This document shows, piece by piece, positions 37,642 to 48,410 of a stretch of DNA of 64,000 nt; position 1 is the stretch's first letter; every line of letters starts with the position of its first letter. The notes beneath the pieces are model-generated. The model was not told where the DNA came from and searched no databases. It saw only the letters and a program-made list of their open reading frames with translations. The DNA lies in the NCBI GenBank assembly GCA_036426205.1, contig CM071570.1, positions 143,522,450 to 143,586,449 on the forward strand, read 5' to 3'. The DNA is from Ascaphus truei. Taxonomy: Eukaryota > Chordata > Amphibia > Anura > Ascaphidae. A program made the position numbers and the translations under genes.

Positions 37642-38025
37642 AATTAAGCCAGTGTTTCCCAACCCTGAGTTTCCGTGAGACGATCAAAAGGGTGCTGTGG
37701 GATTTCCCCGATCTTCCAGAGCAGGGCAGTCTCCTCCATCCTGATTGGCTGCAGTACCGAGCAACAGCCAATCAGGAGGAGGTGTCAAGAGCCTGTGGGG
37801 TGTGGCCAAGCAGAGGATGAGGCAGCAGCATGGGCAGGAGAGAGGTCAGGCTGTGTGTCTGTGTGTGTGACTTTCTGCCATTGACTCTCCGCCCCGTTTG
37901 ACTGTTTGTCTCTGTGTCCTGTGTTACGATCTTGCTGTGATGGTGCCTCAGCAACTGGGAACTGTTGTTAGGGGAGCCCCGACAAAAAAACAAAAAAAAA
38001 ATGGTTGAAAACCACTGCATTAAGC
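37642..38025. mobile_element. hAT-type MITE
   Basis: Ends CAGTGTTTCCCAACC (37650) and GGTTGAAAACCACTG (38017), flanked by the 8-bp duplication AATTAAGC / CATTAAGC. The interior has a hairpin (CATCCTGATTGGCTGC facing CAGCCAATCAGGAGG) and a (TG)n-like tract. It lies in an FBXL4 intron. Confidence 0.85.
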
Positions 38026-38218
38026 AATGGCTACTCATTTCACATGACATTTTCAATTGATACAATATTAGCAATGCACACTGTCCAATGATTGAGCTTG
38101 GAAAAGCCAGTTTTTGATACAAGGTGACAAACTGAAATGAACAGGTATATGCCAATGCAGTTTAGGGGGTCAAATAATTTCAAAACAATATTCATACCAT
38201 GTAAAACGATCCTGTGAG

Positions 38219-38517
38219 TAAGGCTAAGATTATACTACCTGCGCACGCGACGGACCGCCCAGACTCACGCAAGCCTGCAGCCCCAGTGATGTGTAAACTG
38301 TGCTGCAGGCGATTGGGTTGGTGATGGGGAGGCGTGGCGGACACGTCACGAAGCTTGTTTGCCGTCATTGGCTGAGCTGCTCACATGAAGCGGACGCGCT
38401 TGAAAAGACAATTATTTTATATCTCTTCGAAACGCGGTCGGGCCATCACACTCCATCGTGCGTGCACTAGAGGTGGCCATATAGGCATTACACAATCGCG
38501 CTATAAGCTCAGCCTAA
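38219..38517. mobile_element. Harbinger-like MITE, TAA target duplication
   Basis: Starts GGCTAAGATTATACTACC at 38222 and ends GCTATAAGCTCAGCC at 38514, flanked on both sides by TAA. The interior is GC- and CpG-rich. Same end design as the element at 12.8 kb. Confidence 0.75.
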
Positions 38518-39080
38518 CTTGTGATCTCCAAGGATTGTGACTGAATATTATGATCAGGTCTTTAAAGTCTGGGATATTTAGTAAATAAGATCCGGCTCTA
38601 ATGCCCAAACTTGTGGCTTCAATGTGTCTGAGCTAATTGTTCAAAATTGTTTAGCTGCTACATGTTATTTAATTTATATATTTTTTAACATTGCATGCAA
38701 ATGAAGCCTTTCCCATTATAAGTATTAACATTGTAACAATAATATACACCTGGCTTTAAAAACTGTAGAACAGGAGACATCACGAGTTAAAGTGCTGTTG
38801 GAAACCGTTCACTTTACAATCAAATAGCTGAGCAAATACAATAGGTTTTGCCACCAGGAACACTTCATAGCTTGGTACTTGTATTTACCCAACTAGGAAT
38901 ATAACATCGGACAAAGAAAAGGTGCAAAATCAATTACATTTTCAGCTTTCTTGCCCCATTAATGTCATCACTGAACAGAGCAGACATTTATTTGACTTGC
39001 TTTGACCATTTCAATGTACGAATGGCCCTTTCACAAGAATGGGCTTCTGTCTTATGCTTACGGTATGTAAAGGCTATTTC

Positions 39081-39957
39081 AGCAGGACAGCTAAAGACCA
39101 CAACTTACATTTTTTAGAGTTGGACAAATGCTGTCTCTCGCAGAGTAACCCACAGAGGCCAGACATGTGGCTCTTTAATGTGTAATTTAGGTCTCAAAAC
39201 ATCATGGTAATTGGTCATCTTACATTAAACCTTGAATGACAAAATAAATTGCCACCTGTGTGGGAAAGGGAATTTTCATAACCTATTTTTTCAGATTAAG
39301 TTGTATTTTAATCTGGTGTTGGTTTATATGAGGGAACAGAAACATAACTGAAGGTTGTTGTAAAATGGTAACATCTGAATAAAATGTAAAAAAAAAAATA
39401 AATAAAAAAAAAAATAAAAAAAAAAATTGGGGAGTTTTTAAAAACGAATGTACCCTCGGCTAACCAGGGCTATCCCCTCTATCAATAGCTCATTCATTGG
39501 AATGGTGTATTTCAGGCCTTTATCCTTGTGGCCTGTTAAATAAACAGAAATGTGATGGGATTTATGTATAACGTCAAGTTATGCAAATCCTGGGGCAAAA
39601 CAAAATCCTTTGGAAATCAACCAGGCTTTTTCTTTGATACATTTGGTGAAATTGTTTTGCCTCGGGATTGCACCACTGACCCCAATATTTTCAATGATGT
39701 GTTTACAAAATATATTAACCGTCTAGCCTCTTAATCTGGCCCACCCTCACTTTATACGTCTGACAATGGAGTGCACCACCTCTTTTATACATAAAATGCA
39801 GAGGACAGGTAGTAATTATTAACAACAAAATGGATTTCCTAAGGTCAATCCTATTGCATCAGCATGGCAGCTAAAGACCACAACTTACTTTTTTCAGAGT
39901 TGGACAAATACCCTCTCATACATAGAGTAACCCACAAAAGCCAGGCTTGTGGCTCCC
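39081..39957. repeat. 95-bp direct duplication, 780 bp apart
   Basis: AGCTAAAGACCACAACTTAC followed by AGAGTTGGACAAAT and GAGTAACCCACA appears at 39081-39176 and again at 39861-39957 in the same orientation. The copies differ by about 15 percent by eye. Confidence 0.8.
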
Positions 39958-40257
39958 AAATACAAAACAGGAATACCCTCCTACTGGTTTTAACAGATAG
40001 TCTTCAAAATTATCTAATTGGTCTCTAAATAGGGCAACAATGTCTCTCCTCTCCATCAATGCACTAGGAAGGGGGACACTCAATGACAATCCTTGCGCTG
40101 GTTGGTTTCTTTTGAGCTTGGGCCAGTTTCAGAGTTCACCGATTTTGAACTCTGAAGCTGGTAGTAACCTATAAACCAGACACATAATACAGTTATGGTG
40201 GAGAAACCCTGGGGTACACCACCCCACCACCACCATACGATACAATAAAGACAGTTA

Positions 40258-40600
40258 ACAGTGAAGAAGGTTTTTTAATTACAGGATTGAAGCGGTGGGT
40301 CTCCGGAGCGGTTTAAATTTCAGCTCCTGCTTCCAGTGATACTTCCCTCCATATGGGTGCCGGTATCTATGCAGCCAGGGAACTTTGTGCCTAATGAAAT
40401 GGGGGCGTTTAAATATCCCGCGTCACGCAGGTCAATAGGAAGCCATTACATCATCCGGTGCGGCCTCCTATTTGCCCGTGGAACTTTAAACTCCAGAGAT
40501 ACAGACACCGCTACGCCAGAATCTCGGGAAGCAGGGGGTCATCGGAGCTTAAATTAACACAGTTCAGCTCCGGACACCCAATTTCAATATTGTAATCAAA
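40258..40600. repeat. Fold-back family repeat in FBXL4 intron, copy 1
   Basis: Contains GTGGGTCTCCGGAGC, GGTGCCGGTATC, AGGTCAATAGGAAGCC and, inverted, AATCTCGGGAAGCAGGGGGT and TTCAGCTCCGGACACCC. These are the same hairpin words as in the arms of the 15.4-19.8 kb element. Confidence 0.65.
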
Positions 40601-40632
40601 AAAATAACAAAACAAAAAATAAGTTAAACATG

Positions 40633-41080
40633 TATTGTTGCTTTAAATAGGCAATCCAAGTCGTTTGTCTTTTCATTTTTTATTTTTTTATATAAAAGGT
40701 TTGAAGCAGGCAGATAACCCCATTAATTTCAGCTTCTGGGCCCCCCTGCTTTAGGAGATACTTACCTCCGTAGTGGGTGCTGGTAGCCGCGGCAGGGTTC
40801 ACATTATGACTGATTTTCAAAGATCCCGGGCCCTGTAGGTTAATAGGAAGCCAACTCGTCACCCCGTGCGGCTTCATATTGGCTCAAATGACTGGGGACT
40901 TTAAACTGAAGAAAACTGAAAAGAGATACCGGCACGCCCTTGAGAGGTAAGTATCTCTGGAAGCGAGGGGACCACGAGCTGCAATTAATGGGGTACAGTT
41001 CTCGAGACCCCCCAGCTTAATCATGTACTTAAAAAAACAAAAAAAAAAACGCTTGGATTGCTCCTTTAATATAGTTGCTG
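40633..41080. repeat. Fold-back family repeat in FBXL4 intron, copy 2
   Basis: Ends TTGCTTTAAATAGGCAATCC and the inverse GGATTGCTCCTTTAATATAG, with hairpin arms including AGGAGATACTTACCTC and GAGGTAAGTATCTCTGG. It follows copy 1 directly and repeats its plan in diverged form. Confidence 0.7.
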
Positions 41081-42193
41081 GAGACATGCATAAGAAAAGT
41101 TAGATACATTTATTAAAATAAATACAATGTCATGAGTAATAAACTGAAATATTTTAGAAATATGATGGTCAGTTTAGTTTAGTACTTTTTTTTTTTCAGA
41201 ACTATAACGATATAATGAGACAATTGTACTACAATTGCTTGAGGCAAGTCTAATAATTGGATCGGAAAGCATGTGAAGATTGCTACGGGCTTTAAAACAA
41301 AGGTTCACAGGTATTGTGCTACTAAACTTTAATATTCTGTATATATTTTTTTTCTTTCAACACTGAAACACGATTGGTGCCAATACAGAAAAGCAGGAGA
41401 CCAAAAAAAAATGCTGATTGTTGCAAGGTTACTCAAAATTACATACAAACACAAATTGTGCAGGACACATTTCTAAATTTTCTTTTAAAATTGTAACTCT
41501 TGACACCAATGTTTGTGACTTTAAACATGGGCAATCATAAAAAAACAACAGGAATTAGATATTAGTTCTAATAGCCACCAGATCTCTCCATCAGTGGGAA
41601 CCAATGTTATTGTAAAACTTGTTTTTTGTTGTCGTCTGTTTTTCGTCGAGGAGGAACTTTCTGCATTCCCTGCTTGAGCAGGACCCATTTATTTCTGCAA
41701 CCGTACACTTGAAGAAATGTGAGATTTGTCAACTCAGTACAGTATCATTTAATCTATTTAGAACTGTAATGTCGGTCCCCTGAAAGGCGTTTCCACCTAC
41801 AACAAATCTGCATTTCTCCAGGACCAATATGGCTCCTAGTATAGTACTTGGAATTGCATACATTTTTGTACTGTATGTTTGCAGCTGGAGACTTGATAAA
41901 TAACCTCGAATTCATCAACATATACATAGTCCAAATATTAAAAACACCACCTTACATAACAAAAAAAATACATTACCTCACTGAAACAACATCATTTTGG
42001 TACGGTGACCCTTCAGATAAAATGGCTAAAATGTATTCTACAATAGTGTTTAAAAAGCTTTAAATAGTACAGTGGGGCTACTAAATATGCTCTTTTGAAG
42101 CCCATTAAGGTTTATCCAAGCACTATTTTAAAGAAAGAAAGACACAGAAAATGCATCCTTTTTAACCACATAATGGAATAGTACCTGACTTAC

Positions 42194-42407
42194 CTCTATT
42201 TTTGTGCGATATAGAACAAGGCGCTTTAATCCACACAGTTTAGAAATGTGGCTGAAAGCCTGAGGTGGCAGTTTATCACAAGAGGAGAGATTTAATTCCT
42301 GAAGGTTTGGACACATCTCAGCTATGACTTCCAGGCAAGCTTCATTCAGGAAGTGGCCGCAGGCCAACTCCAGGCATACTAACTCCGAACCACACACTTT
42401 TAAGAGC
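42194..42407 (-). CDS. FBXL4: FBXL4 internal coding exon, leucine-rich repeat part 1
   Basis: This exon encodes 71 codons of the leucine-rich repeat region of FBXL4. FBXL4 is the substrate receptor of a mitochondrial SCF-type ubiquitin ligase that restrains mitophagy and is needed for mitochondrial DNA maintenance (known from the human gene). The translation runs from KVCGSELV through [20 protein letters not shown] to LVLYRTKIE and matches my recollection of the vertebrate protein almost residue for residue. On the minus strand a pyrimidine-rich tract and CAG acceptor precede base 42407, and GTAAGT follows base 42194. The exon starts after one base of a split codon and ends on a codon boundary, which fits the next exon. 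There are no stops or frameshifts. The N-terminal and F-box exons should lie at higher coordinates but I could not find them in the window. Confidence 0.95.
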
Positions 42408-42654
42408 CTGAAAAAAATAAATGAAGCAAAAATGAGAGGAAAGCAATTTTGCGAGGATACTTTTGGACTGCAGTTGCCTCCTTATTACACATTGGAAACT
42501 CACATTGTCATGTAATATTAAAGACTAATATAGGCTAAAGCTGTTAAATTCCGGACATTATTGAAATCCCTGCTCTCCGATTGGATAATGCCCGTAATTT
42601 TAATCAACACACAAATACCCAGCAAGCTCTCAGAAACCCCCCCAAATTACCACA

Positions 42655-42836
42655 AGACACATTGGTCGACCAAATCACTCAAAAATCGACTCGCCACACA
42701 AAAAAAAAAAAAAACTCTACTCCCCCCTCTTCACCAAACGTGTCCTTGCTTGGCCAATAGGTGCTCGCCACTGATGTTTAAATCCACTCGCCGGGGCGAC
42801 AAATGTATAAGGTTTTCGACACGGGTATATAATAAT
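42655..42836. mobile_element. Short element with ACTCGCC ends
   Basis: Starts near TTGGTCGACCAAATCAC, CAAAAATCGACTCGCC and ends near TCCACTCGCCGGGGCGACAA and TTTTCGACACG. The ends are imperfect inverted repeats. The same end words bracket the much longer 43.5-47.0 kb region. Confidence 0.55.
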
Positions 42837-42929
42837 ATATATATATAATATATTATAATATCATATTGATTTTTTTTTGGGCTAGGAAACCAAAAAAGTA
42901 GGACATAAAAATTTTTTTTCTGCCCCCCT

Positions 42930-43465
42930 TGTTGTCTCATTTGCATGTCATTCCTCCAGAATCCGCTTGCTGCATGGATTGCTGTATGCTTGGATGTGAT
43001 TGGTGAAAGGCCGTGGTTGCAGACCTGTCATAAGACATTCAGATGAGCATACATTGTAATTGCATATTTGCTTTCCTGTTGAGGGTTTTGTGTCACTTTT
43101 TTACTCACCATAACTTAACTCGAAAGTATTGTATGAATCCTATCCCCTAGCCTCTCAGGCATACCCAGTTAAATCAAACCCCACACTGATGAGAACCCAT
43201 CAAGGTCGAAACCAGCTGTCTGTGGTGGTTTTCTGGGTATGCACCTTCAAACCCTGGCTGTGCTAAACTGGTGACCATTCAGCAAGCTAAGCTATAGGGA
43301 ACATGTTACACATGGTTTTGAGGCAAAAAGTTACCACTTGTTTGCTCATTTGCATGTCCATTCTTCCCAGAATCCCTTGCCTGTCAGTGGAATGCTTTAA
43401 TGCCTGGGTGATATGGGAACAGGCCGCAGGTTGCAGACCTGCCTAAGACATGCAGATGACTCATA
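42930..43465 (+). repeat. Repeat unit pair carrying a hammerhead ribozyme
   Basis: CTCATTTGCATGTC, CAGAATCC and GTTGCAGACCTG occur at 42938-43050 and again at 43346-43465, about 408 bp apart in the same orientation. A complete hammerhead sequence lies between them. The right side of the first copy contains TTTACTCACCATAACTTAAC, the inverse of the left flank of the 22.8-kb copy, so the basic unit is a long hairpin. The arrangement suggests two units of a tandem or dispersed ribozyme-bearing repeat. Confidence 0.65.
43159..43242 (+). ncRNA. Type I hammerhead ribozyme with very short stem III
   Basis: All conserved parts are present in order. The 5' strand of stem I is 43176-43185 (AAACCCCACA). 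The core CTGATGA is 43186-43192. Stem II is GAACC / GGTC, 43193-43207, closing with the expected G-C pair. GAAA is 43208-43211. Stem III is only two pairs (A-U, C-G) around a small loop at 43213-43217. The GTC cleavage triplet is 43218-43220 and the 3' strand of stem I is 43221-43232. Stem I extends beyond an internal loop through GCATACCCAG (43159) and CTGGGTATGC (43233). Cleavage is expected after C43220. Very short stem III is known from newt satellite and Penelope-type hammerheads, which work best as dimers. An extra C in stem III may weaken this copy. Confidence 0.75.
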
Positions 43466-43839
43466 CAGTTATTTTTTTGATGCATATATTATATATATAT
43501 AATATATAGAGTTTCACAAATCACCCAAAAATCTACTCGCCCAAACAACACTACTTAAAACTCCCCACCGAGTCCAGTCCCCGCCCCCAACTCCCTGCCC
43601 CTAGTCCCACCCCCACGTCCGCCCCTAGTCCCCCCCAACCCCACTTTAAAATAAAATATAAAATAAAATACATTTAATTAAATTCGCTATCAGAACAACT
43701 CGTTTTTTGCATAAATGTATTTATTGGTTTACATTAACTACCATGTAGTCCGTGTGTGGTGTGTGGTGTCATGTCGGATCTAGAAATAAAAGCCAATGGT
43801 GATTATGACTAGTTTTCCTGAACCCCTTCAACCAGTGTC

Positions 43840-45440
43840 AGACTCGGCGCTTCACAAGAGAGAGACGAAGAGACAGCGACAGACACCCCACACCACATAG
43901 AGCGCACACCCACAAGAGAAAAGAGACTCCACAGAGAAAGAGACACCGAGAAAAGAGAGAATGAGAGACCACACACAGTGAGAAGAATTGAGAGCAAAGA
44001 AAGTGCTCACATAGAGAGTAGACACGAGAGGGTAGGGGGAACAGAGAGTAGGGTGAGATGTATTGTGTGACATAGAATTGACCTAGTAGTGAGAGGGTGA
44101 CACATTGAGGTTTGACCCAGGGAGAGGTATATGGTGTGTACACAGGTACCTGTGAGCAGGAGAGGGGTGACAGGAGATGTGACAGGGAATGTACACCTGG
44201 ACATATAGGTTGACCAGTGAAGGAGAGAAGGGTGTACCAGAGCAAAGGAGAGGGTGACCACCAAACAGGGGAGGTTACAACCCAATTTTTTAACCGTATA
44301 TTGTTACACATGTGCCAGGGAGATAGGGTGTGAACCCATGTACAGGGATAGAGGTTACACCTGTCAGGGAGAGAGGTGACACAGGGTAGTAAGGGATAGA
44401 TGGTGCACCAGGGGAGAGGTGGTGACAAAGGAGAGGGGTGGAAGAGAGGTGCCACATAGGGGAGATGTTTGACACATGGAGAGGTGAGGGTGACAATGTA
44501 TAGGTGATGTGACACTTAGCTGGTTGACATCAATAGACAGAATGGAGATGGTGACACAGTGAAGATTTGAGAGGTTAGTTGTGACACAGTAGAGGGAGTT
44601 TTGTACCCAATGGAGATGAATGTGTTTTCACAGTGAGAGTGATGGTTTCAGCAAGGGAGCGGTATGTTGACACATTTAGGTTGGCTTTGACACATGTATA
44701 TGAGTTGTTCACATGGAGAGGAGGGTTACACACAAGGTATAGGGAGGTTAACACAGGGTACCTTTGAGGTGTGCACAGGGACAGAGGTTGACAGGGACAG
44801 GGAGGGTGGAAAACGGAGAGGGGTGACCAGATAACAAGGGAGATTTTGACACAAATGAGACATGGTGTACACAGGATAGGGGGTGACACACCAAAGGGAT
44901 AAGGGAGAGAGAGGGTGACACAGTGATACTTGATAGGGTTACCCATTTAGATGTATTTTGACCCAAAGTACAACAGTAGAGGGTTACAACCTTTAGGATG
45001 GAGAAGGTGACACAATTGAGAGGGTTACAACAGTGCGACTTTCTTTTCTCCCTTCTCTTTCTTGTTACCCCTTCCTCTCTTGTTCCGACCCGCCCCCGTC
45101 GCCTTTTTCCCTCCCATTTCTCCGTTTAGCCCCGTGGGGCGACCCCTTTCGCTTTTTCCCCCCTTTCTCTTTTCCCCCTTGTCTCGGGCGTTTATTCCCC
45201 CTTTATCGTTTCCCCCCTTTCTCTTTTTACCACAGGGAGAAGGTTACAACATGGAGAGTGTGACACATGGAGAGGGGTGACCCATGTAGATGGGATAGGG
45301 TGCCAACAAGCACAGGGAGAGGGGGGAGTGAGAGAGAGGGGTTACACATGGTGAGATGGAGACAAAAAGGAGTATGATTGTGACACACTTATGGAGAGGT
45401 AGAGGGTGACACGGGTAGGGTTACACAGTGATAGGGGGTT
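43840..45440. repeat. GA-rich minisatellite region, about 20-bp unit
   Basis: Dozens of diverged copies of a unit like GGGAGAGGTGACACAGG with TTACACA variants. A pyrimidine-rich block at 45040-45230 interrupts it. Frames of up to 225 codons on the minus strand (for example 43838-44515) are translations of this repeat. Confidence 0.8.
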
Positions 45441-45639
45441 ACAACAGACAACATTTCTCTTTTTGTTCCCACCCAACCCCGACTCACAGCATCCCAGTGG
45501 AAGAAGGCGGAGGGTGCGCGAGCGCAGTGGCGCTTGCGACGAAACTAGACCAGGACAACCCCCAGAGGGGGCCATAAAGGACGCGGTAGAGGAGAGCGGA
45601 CGATAGGCAGGTTGGGAAACGACTCGGGCAGCATTGTAG

Positions 45640-45925
45640 AGGGGTGTGACACACTCAACAGAACAGCAGCACCCACTCTCAACTCATACACTCACACAAC
45701 ACACACAGTCTTGTCCTCACACACCAACAAACACTCACCCGTCAGCAGGGGGTCGACACATGGCCAGCCGGGGCGGCCTCACCTGTACCGTGCCAGGAGG
45801 GGGCCTCACTGCAAGGCAGTGGGGTAGTCCACATGGCACGCGGGGGCCTCGCACGGCAGGGAGGGCTCTGCAAGGGGCGCGCGTCCCCCTCCAGAGGGAC
45901 GCCGACACGGCAGTATCACTGCTTT
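45640..45925. other. GC-rich low-complexity segment
   Basis: CA-rich stretch (ACTCACACAACACACACAGT) followed by GGGGCCTC-rich short repeats. No gene recognised. Confidence 0.5.
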
Positions 45926-45927
45926 AG

Positions 45928-46325
45928 CCCCGGTGAGGGGGTATGTCCCCTGCTTAAGCACTGGAATCAGGCTCCGGTGAGGGGAATTCCCCTGCTTAGA
46001 GCATGGACGAGGCCTCCGGTGAGGGGATTTCCCCTGCTTAGAGCAGCAGAGGACTTCGGTGAGGGACTTTCCTCCTGCTTAGAGCAGGGGAGAGTGTCTC
46101 TCGGTGAGGGGAATTTCCCCTTCCTGCTTTAGGCAGGGAGAGGCTCCGGTGAGGGGATTTCCACCTGCTTAGAGCAGGCAGAGGCTTCCTTAGAGCAGGC
46201 AAGGCTGCTTAGAGCAGGAGGAGGCTCTCCGGTGAGGGGGATTTTCCCCTGCTTAGAGCAGGGAGCGGCTCCGGTGAGGGGGATTTCCCTTCCTGCCCCC
46301 TGGTAGAGCAGGGGGAGGCACGCGT
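45928..46325. repeat. Minisatellite, about 40-bp unit, nine to ten copies
   Basis: Unit CTCCGGTGAGGGGATTTCCC then CTGCTTAGAGCAGGG, with length changes between copies. CTGCTTAGAGCAG is itself a near-palindrome, so each unit can form a small hairpin. Confidence 0.9.
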
Positions 46326-46984
46326 GGGGTGAGGGGGTGTGGGTCACGGAGGCCGGGAGAATTGCGTTGAGGGGGGGGGGGGTTGATGGTCCGATGGGAG
46401 GTGGGTGGTGGATGGCCCGAATGGGAGGGGGTGGTGGAGTTGTGGCCTGATGCGCAGTCTTTTTTTTTCATTTTTGCTTTTTTCTTTTCCTTTTTGTTTT
46501 TTTCTTTCTTTTTGTTTTTTTTTCTTTTTTCCGCTCTTAAATTCTTTCTTGGGTTTTGTTTCTCCTAGCTTTTCCCTTCAGGGCCTGAGGCGACAGTCGT
46601 TGAAGGGGCTGGCTTTCGGAAGGGGAGGAGTGGAAGAAGGCTAGGAGGGGAAGGTTGCTGAGGAGAAGTGCGTTTGGAGTCGCTAAGATGCATTTATCAG
46701 TAGCTGTTTTTATTTTTTTTTTTTGTTTCATTTTTTTATTGATTTTGTATGTGTTTTAATGGATTTGTCTTTTTTTTGTGATATTTCGTAGATTTGTTTC
46801 AACGGTTTTTTTTATTGTTCATTTCTACGGCCACTGCGCCTCTCTTTCTTTCCCAACAGCAGCGCGAGCGCCAGGGAAATTAAATATACAACGTGGGCTG
46901 TCTCTTTGCCAATATTTACTCGCCCAGGGGGTTAAATCCACCCGCCCCGGCGGAGTAAATGTATCCATTGTCGAACACTGTATC

Positions 46985-47490
46985 ATATATATATATAATA
47001 ATTTTTTTTTTTTTTTTTCTTTTCTCCGCGTTAGTAACGGGGTCGCGCTAATTTTTTTTTTAAAAATGGCCGCCGCGCCTGACCGGGAGGGAGTGAGGAG
47101 GGAAGGAAGAGGTGGCCGGAAGCCCTACACGTCCCCTAGCAACGGCTGGGCAACCTGCTCCTTACCTCCCACCACGGCATCCATTTTCTCCCCTCCAAGG
47201 CCCCCACACCTACCGGCCCACAAACGTGTATCCAGTCTATCATAATATTCTTTAATGTCTATTTTGTCCGTGACCAATAAAGAATTGAATTGAATAGAAG
47301 AAAACGCGACGCTGCTACAGGGTCAGTCACGTGTGTCAGAGGAGCTGGGTCACGTCCTCAGCCGCATGGAGGCCCCCACACCTACCGGCCCTCCGCGGCA
47401 TAGCCTGCTCCTCACTCACCCCCCCTCCTCCCGACACCCCCCCTCGTCCCGACACCCCCCCCTCCTCCCGACAACCCCCCTCCTCCCGAC
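46985..47490. other. Low-complexity and GC-rich DNA
   Basis: (T)n at 46999-47018, a CpG-rich segment, a duplicated GGCCCCCACACCTACCGGCC word (47199 and 47370), an AATAAAGAATTGAATTGAAT tail at 47275-47297 that resembles a LINE 3' end, and CTCCTCCCGACACCCCC repeats. Confidence 0.45.
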
Positions 47491-48080
47491 TTTACCATAG
47501 AAAGGATCCTACGATCATCCACCACTGTTGTTTTCCGTGGACGTCCAGGCCTTTTTGTGTTGCAGAGCTCACCAGTGCGTTCTTTTTTTCTCAGAATGTA
47601 CCAAACTGTTGTTTTGGTCACTCCTAATGTTCCTACTATATCTCTGATGGATTTTCTTTTTCTTTTTGCAGCCTAAGGATGCCGTTTCACTTGCATTGAG
47701 AGCTCCTTTGACCGCATGTTGTAGGTTCACAGCAACAGCTTCCAAATGCGAATGCCACACCTAGAATCAACTCCAGACCTTTTACCTGCTTAATTGATGA
47801 TGAAATAATGAAGGAATAGCCCACACCTGTCCATGAAACAGCTTTTGAGTCAATTGTCCAATTACTTTTGGTCCCTTGAAAAAGAGGGGGCTACATATTA
47901 AAGAGATGTCATTCCTAAACCTTTCCTCCAATTTGGATGTGAATACCCTCAAATTAAAGCTGATAGACTGCACATTAAGCCCTATTCATTATTTAACTGT
48001 AACTTGAATTTATTTTGGTACACAGCCGAAATAACAAAACTTGTATCAGTGTCCAATTATATACCAGACCCAACTGTATA
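47491..48080 (-). pseudogene. Tc1-family transposase 5' fragment, copy 2
   Basis: Minus-strand remnant of a Tc1-like transposon of a different subfamily from the 21-22 kb copy. A start codon lies at 47717 (MRSKELSMQVK). A frame break follows within about 12 codons, then the DNA-binding part reads KTTVWYILRKKERTGELCN and TKRPGRPRKTTVVDDRRILS, with the GRPRK hook. It stops at 47491 where CCGAC-rich simple sequence begins, so the catalytic domain is missing. The right side runs to ACCCAACTGTATA at about 48080, probably the outer terminal repeat. Confidence 0.85.
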
Positions 48081-48284
48081 TAGGTATTTCACTGTGTATT
48101 TTTGTCACATTGGATGTTGCTCTGGACTTGTTTCACGTAGTTTTCACCAGTCAGTAATAGCCCGGAATTTTTGGCGCCCTCTAAAGTTTTTCAGCCAATC
48201 AGCTTTCAGTTCTCATTCACAAAGCGTGAGATCAGCTCTAAAACAGGGGAGGTGATTTGGACAGGAGGCACCAGCAAGGCACTG

Positions 48285-48410
48285 ATTCCTCCCCCACCTG
48301 TGTGTTTTGTGAGTGTAGAGGGTGAAGGAGGGCTGCAGTGTATTTTGTGGGTGTAGAGGAAGGGGGACTGCAGAGTGTGTTTGTGTGTATAGAGGGGGCT
48401 GTGTGTATGT
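48285..48410. repeat. About 45-bp tandem repeat, three copies
   Basis: Units contain TTTTGTGAGTGTAGAGG or TTTTGTGGGTGTAGAGG followed by GGGCTGCAG-type sequence. Confidence 0.65.

Larger units (their letters stand above)
36334..42193 (-). other. FBXL4 intron, 5.9 kb, repeat-rich
   Basis: Intron between the first and second FBXL4 exons seen here. Apart from the separately listed MITEs and fold-back repeats it holds AT-rich single-copy-looking DNA, several A-rich runs (for example 39388-39426), and a roughly 95-bp direct duplication at 39081 and 39861. I see no other gene in it. Confidence 0.75.
43508..46981. mobile_element. Possible 3.5-kb element filled with minisatellites
   Basis: The left end (TTTCACAAATCACCCAAAAA, CTACTCGCCC) and right end (TCCACCCGCCCCGGCGGAG, ATTGTCGAACACTG) are imperfect inverted copies with the same words as the short element at 42655-42836. 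Between them are GA-rich and GC-rich tandem repeats and (T)n tracts, with no transposase. The alternative is two unrelated solo ends. Confidence 0.45.

Noticed and set aside
43838..44515. 225-codon minus-strand frame with hydrophobic and cysteine-rich stretches
   Set aside because: It lies inside the GA-rich tandem repeat and changes frame freely; overlapping frames of similar length exist.
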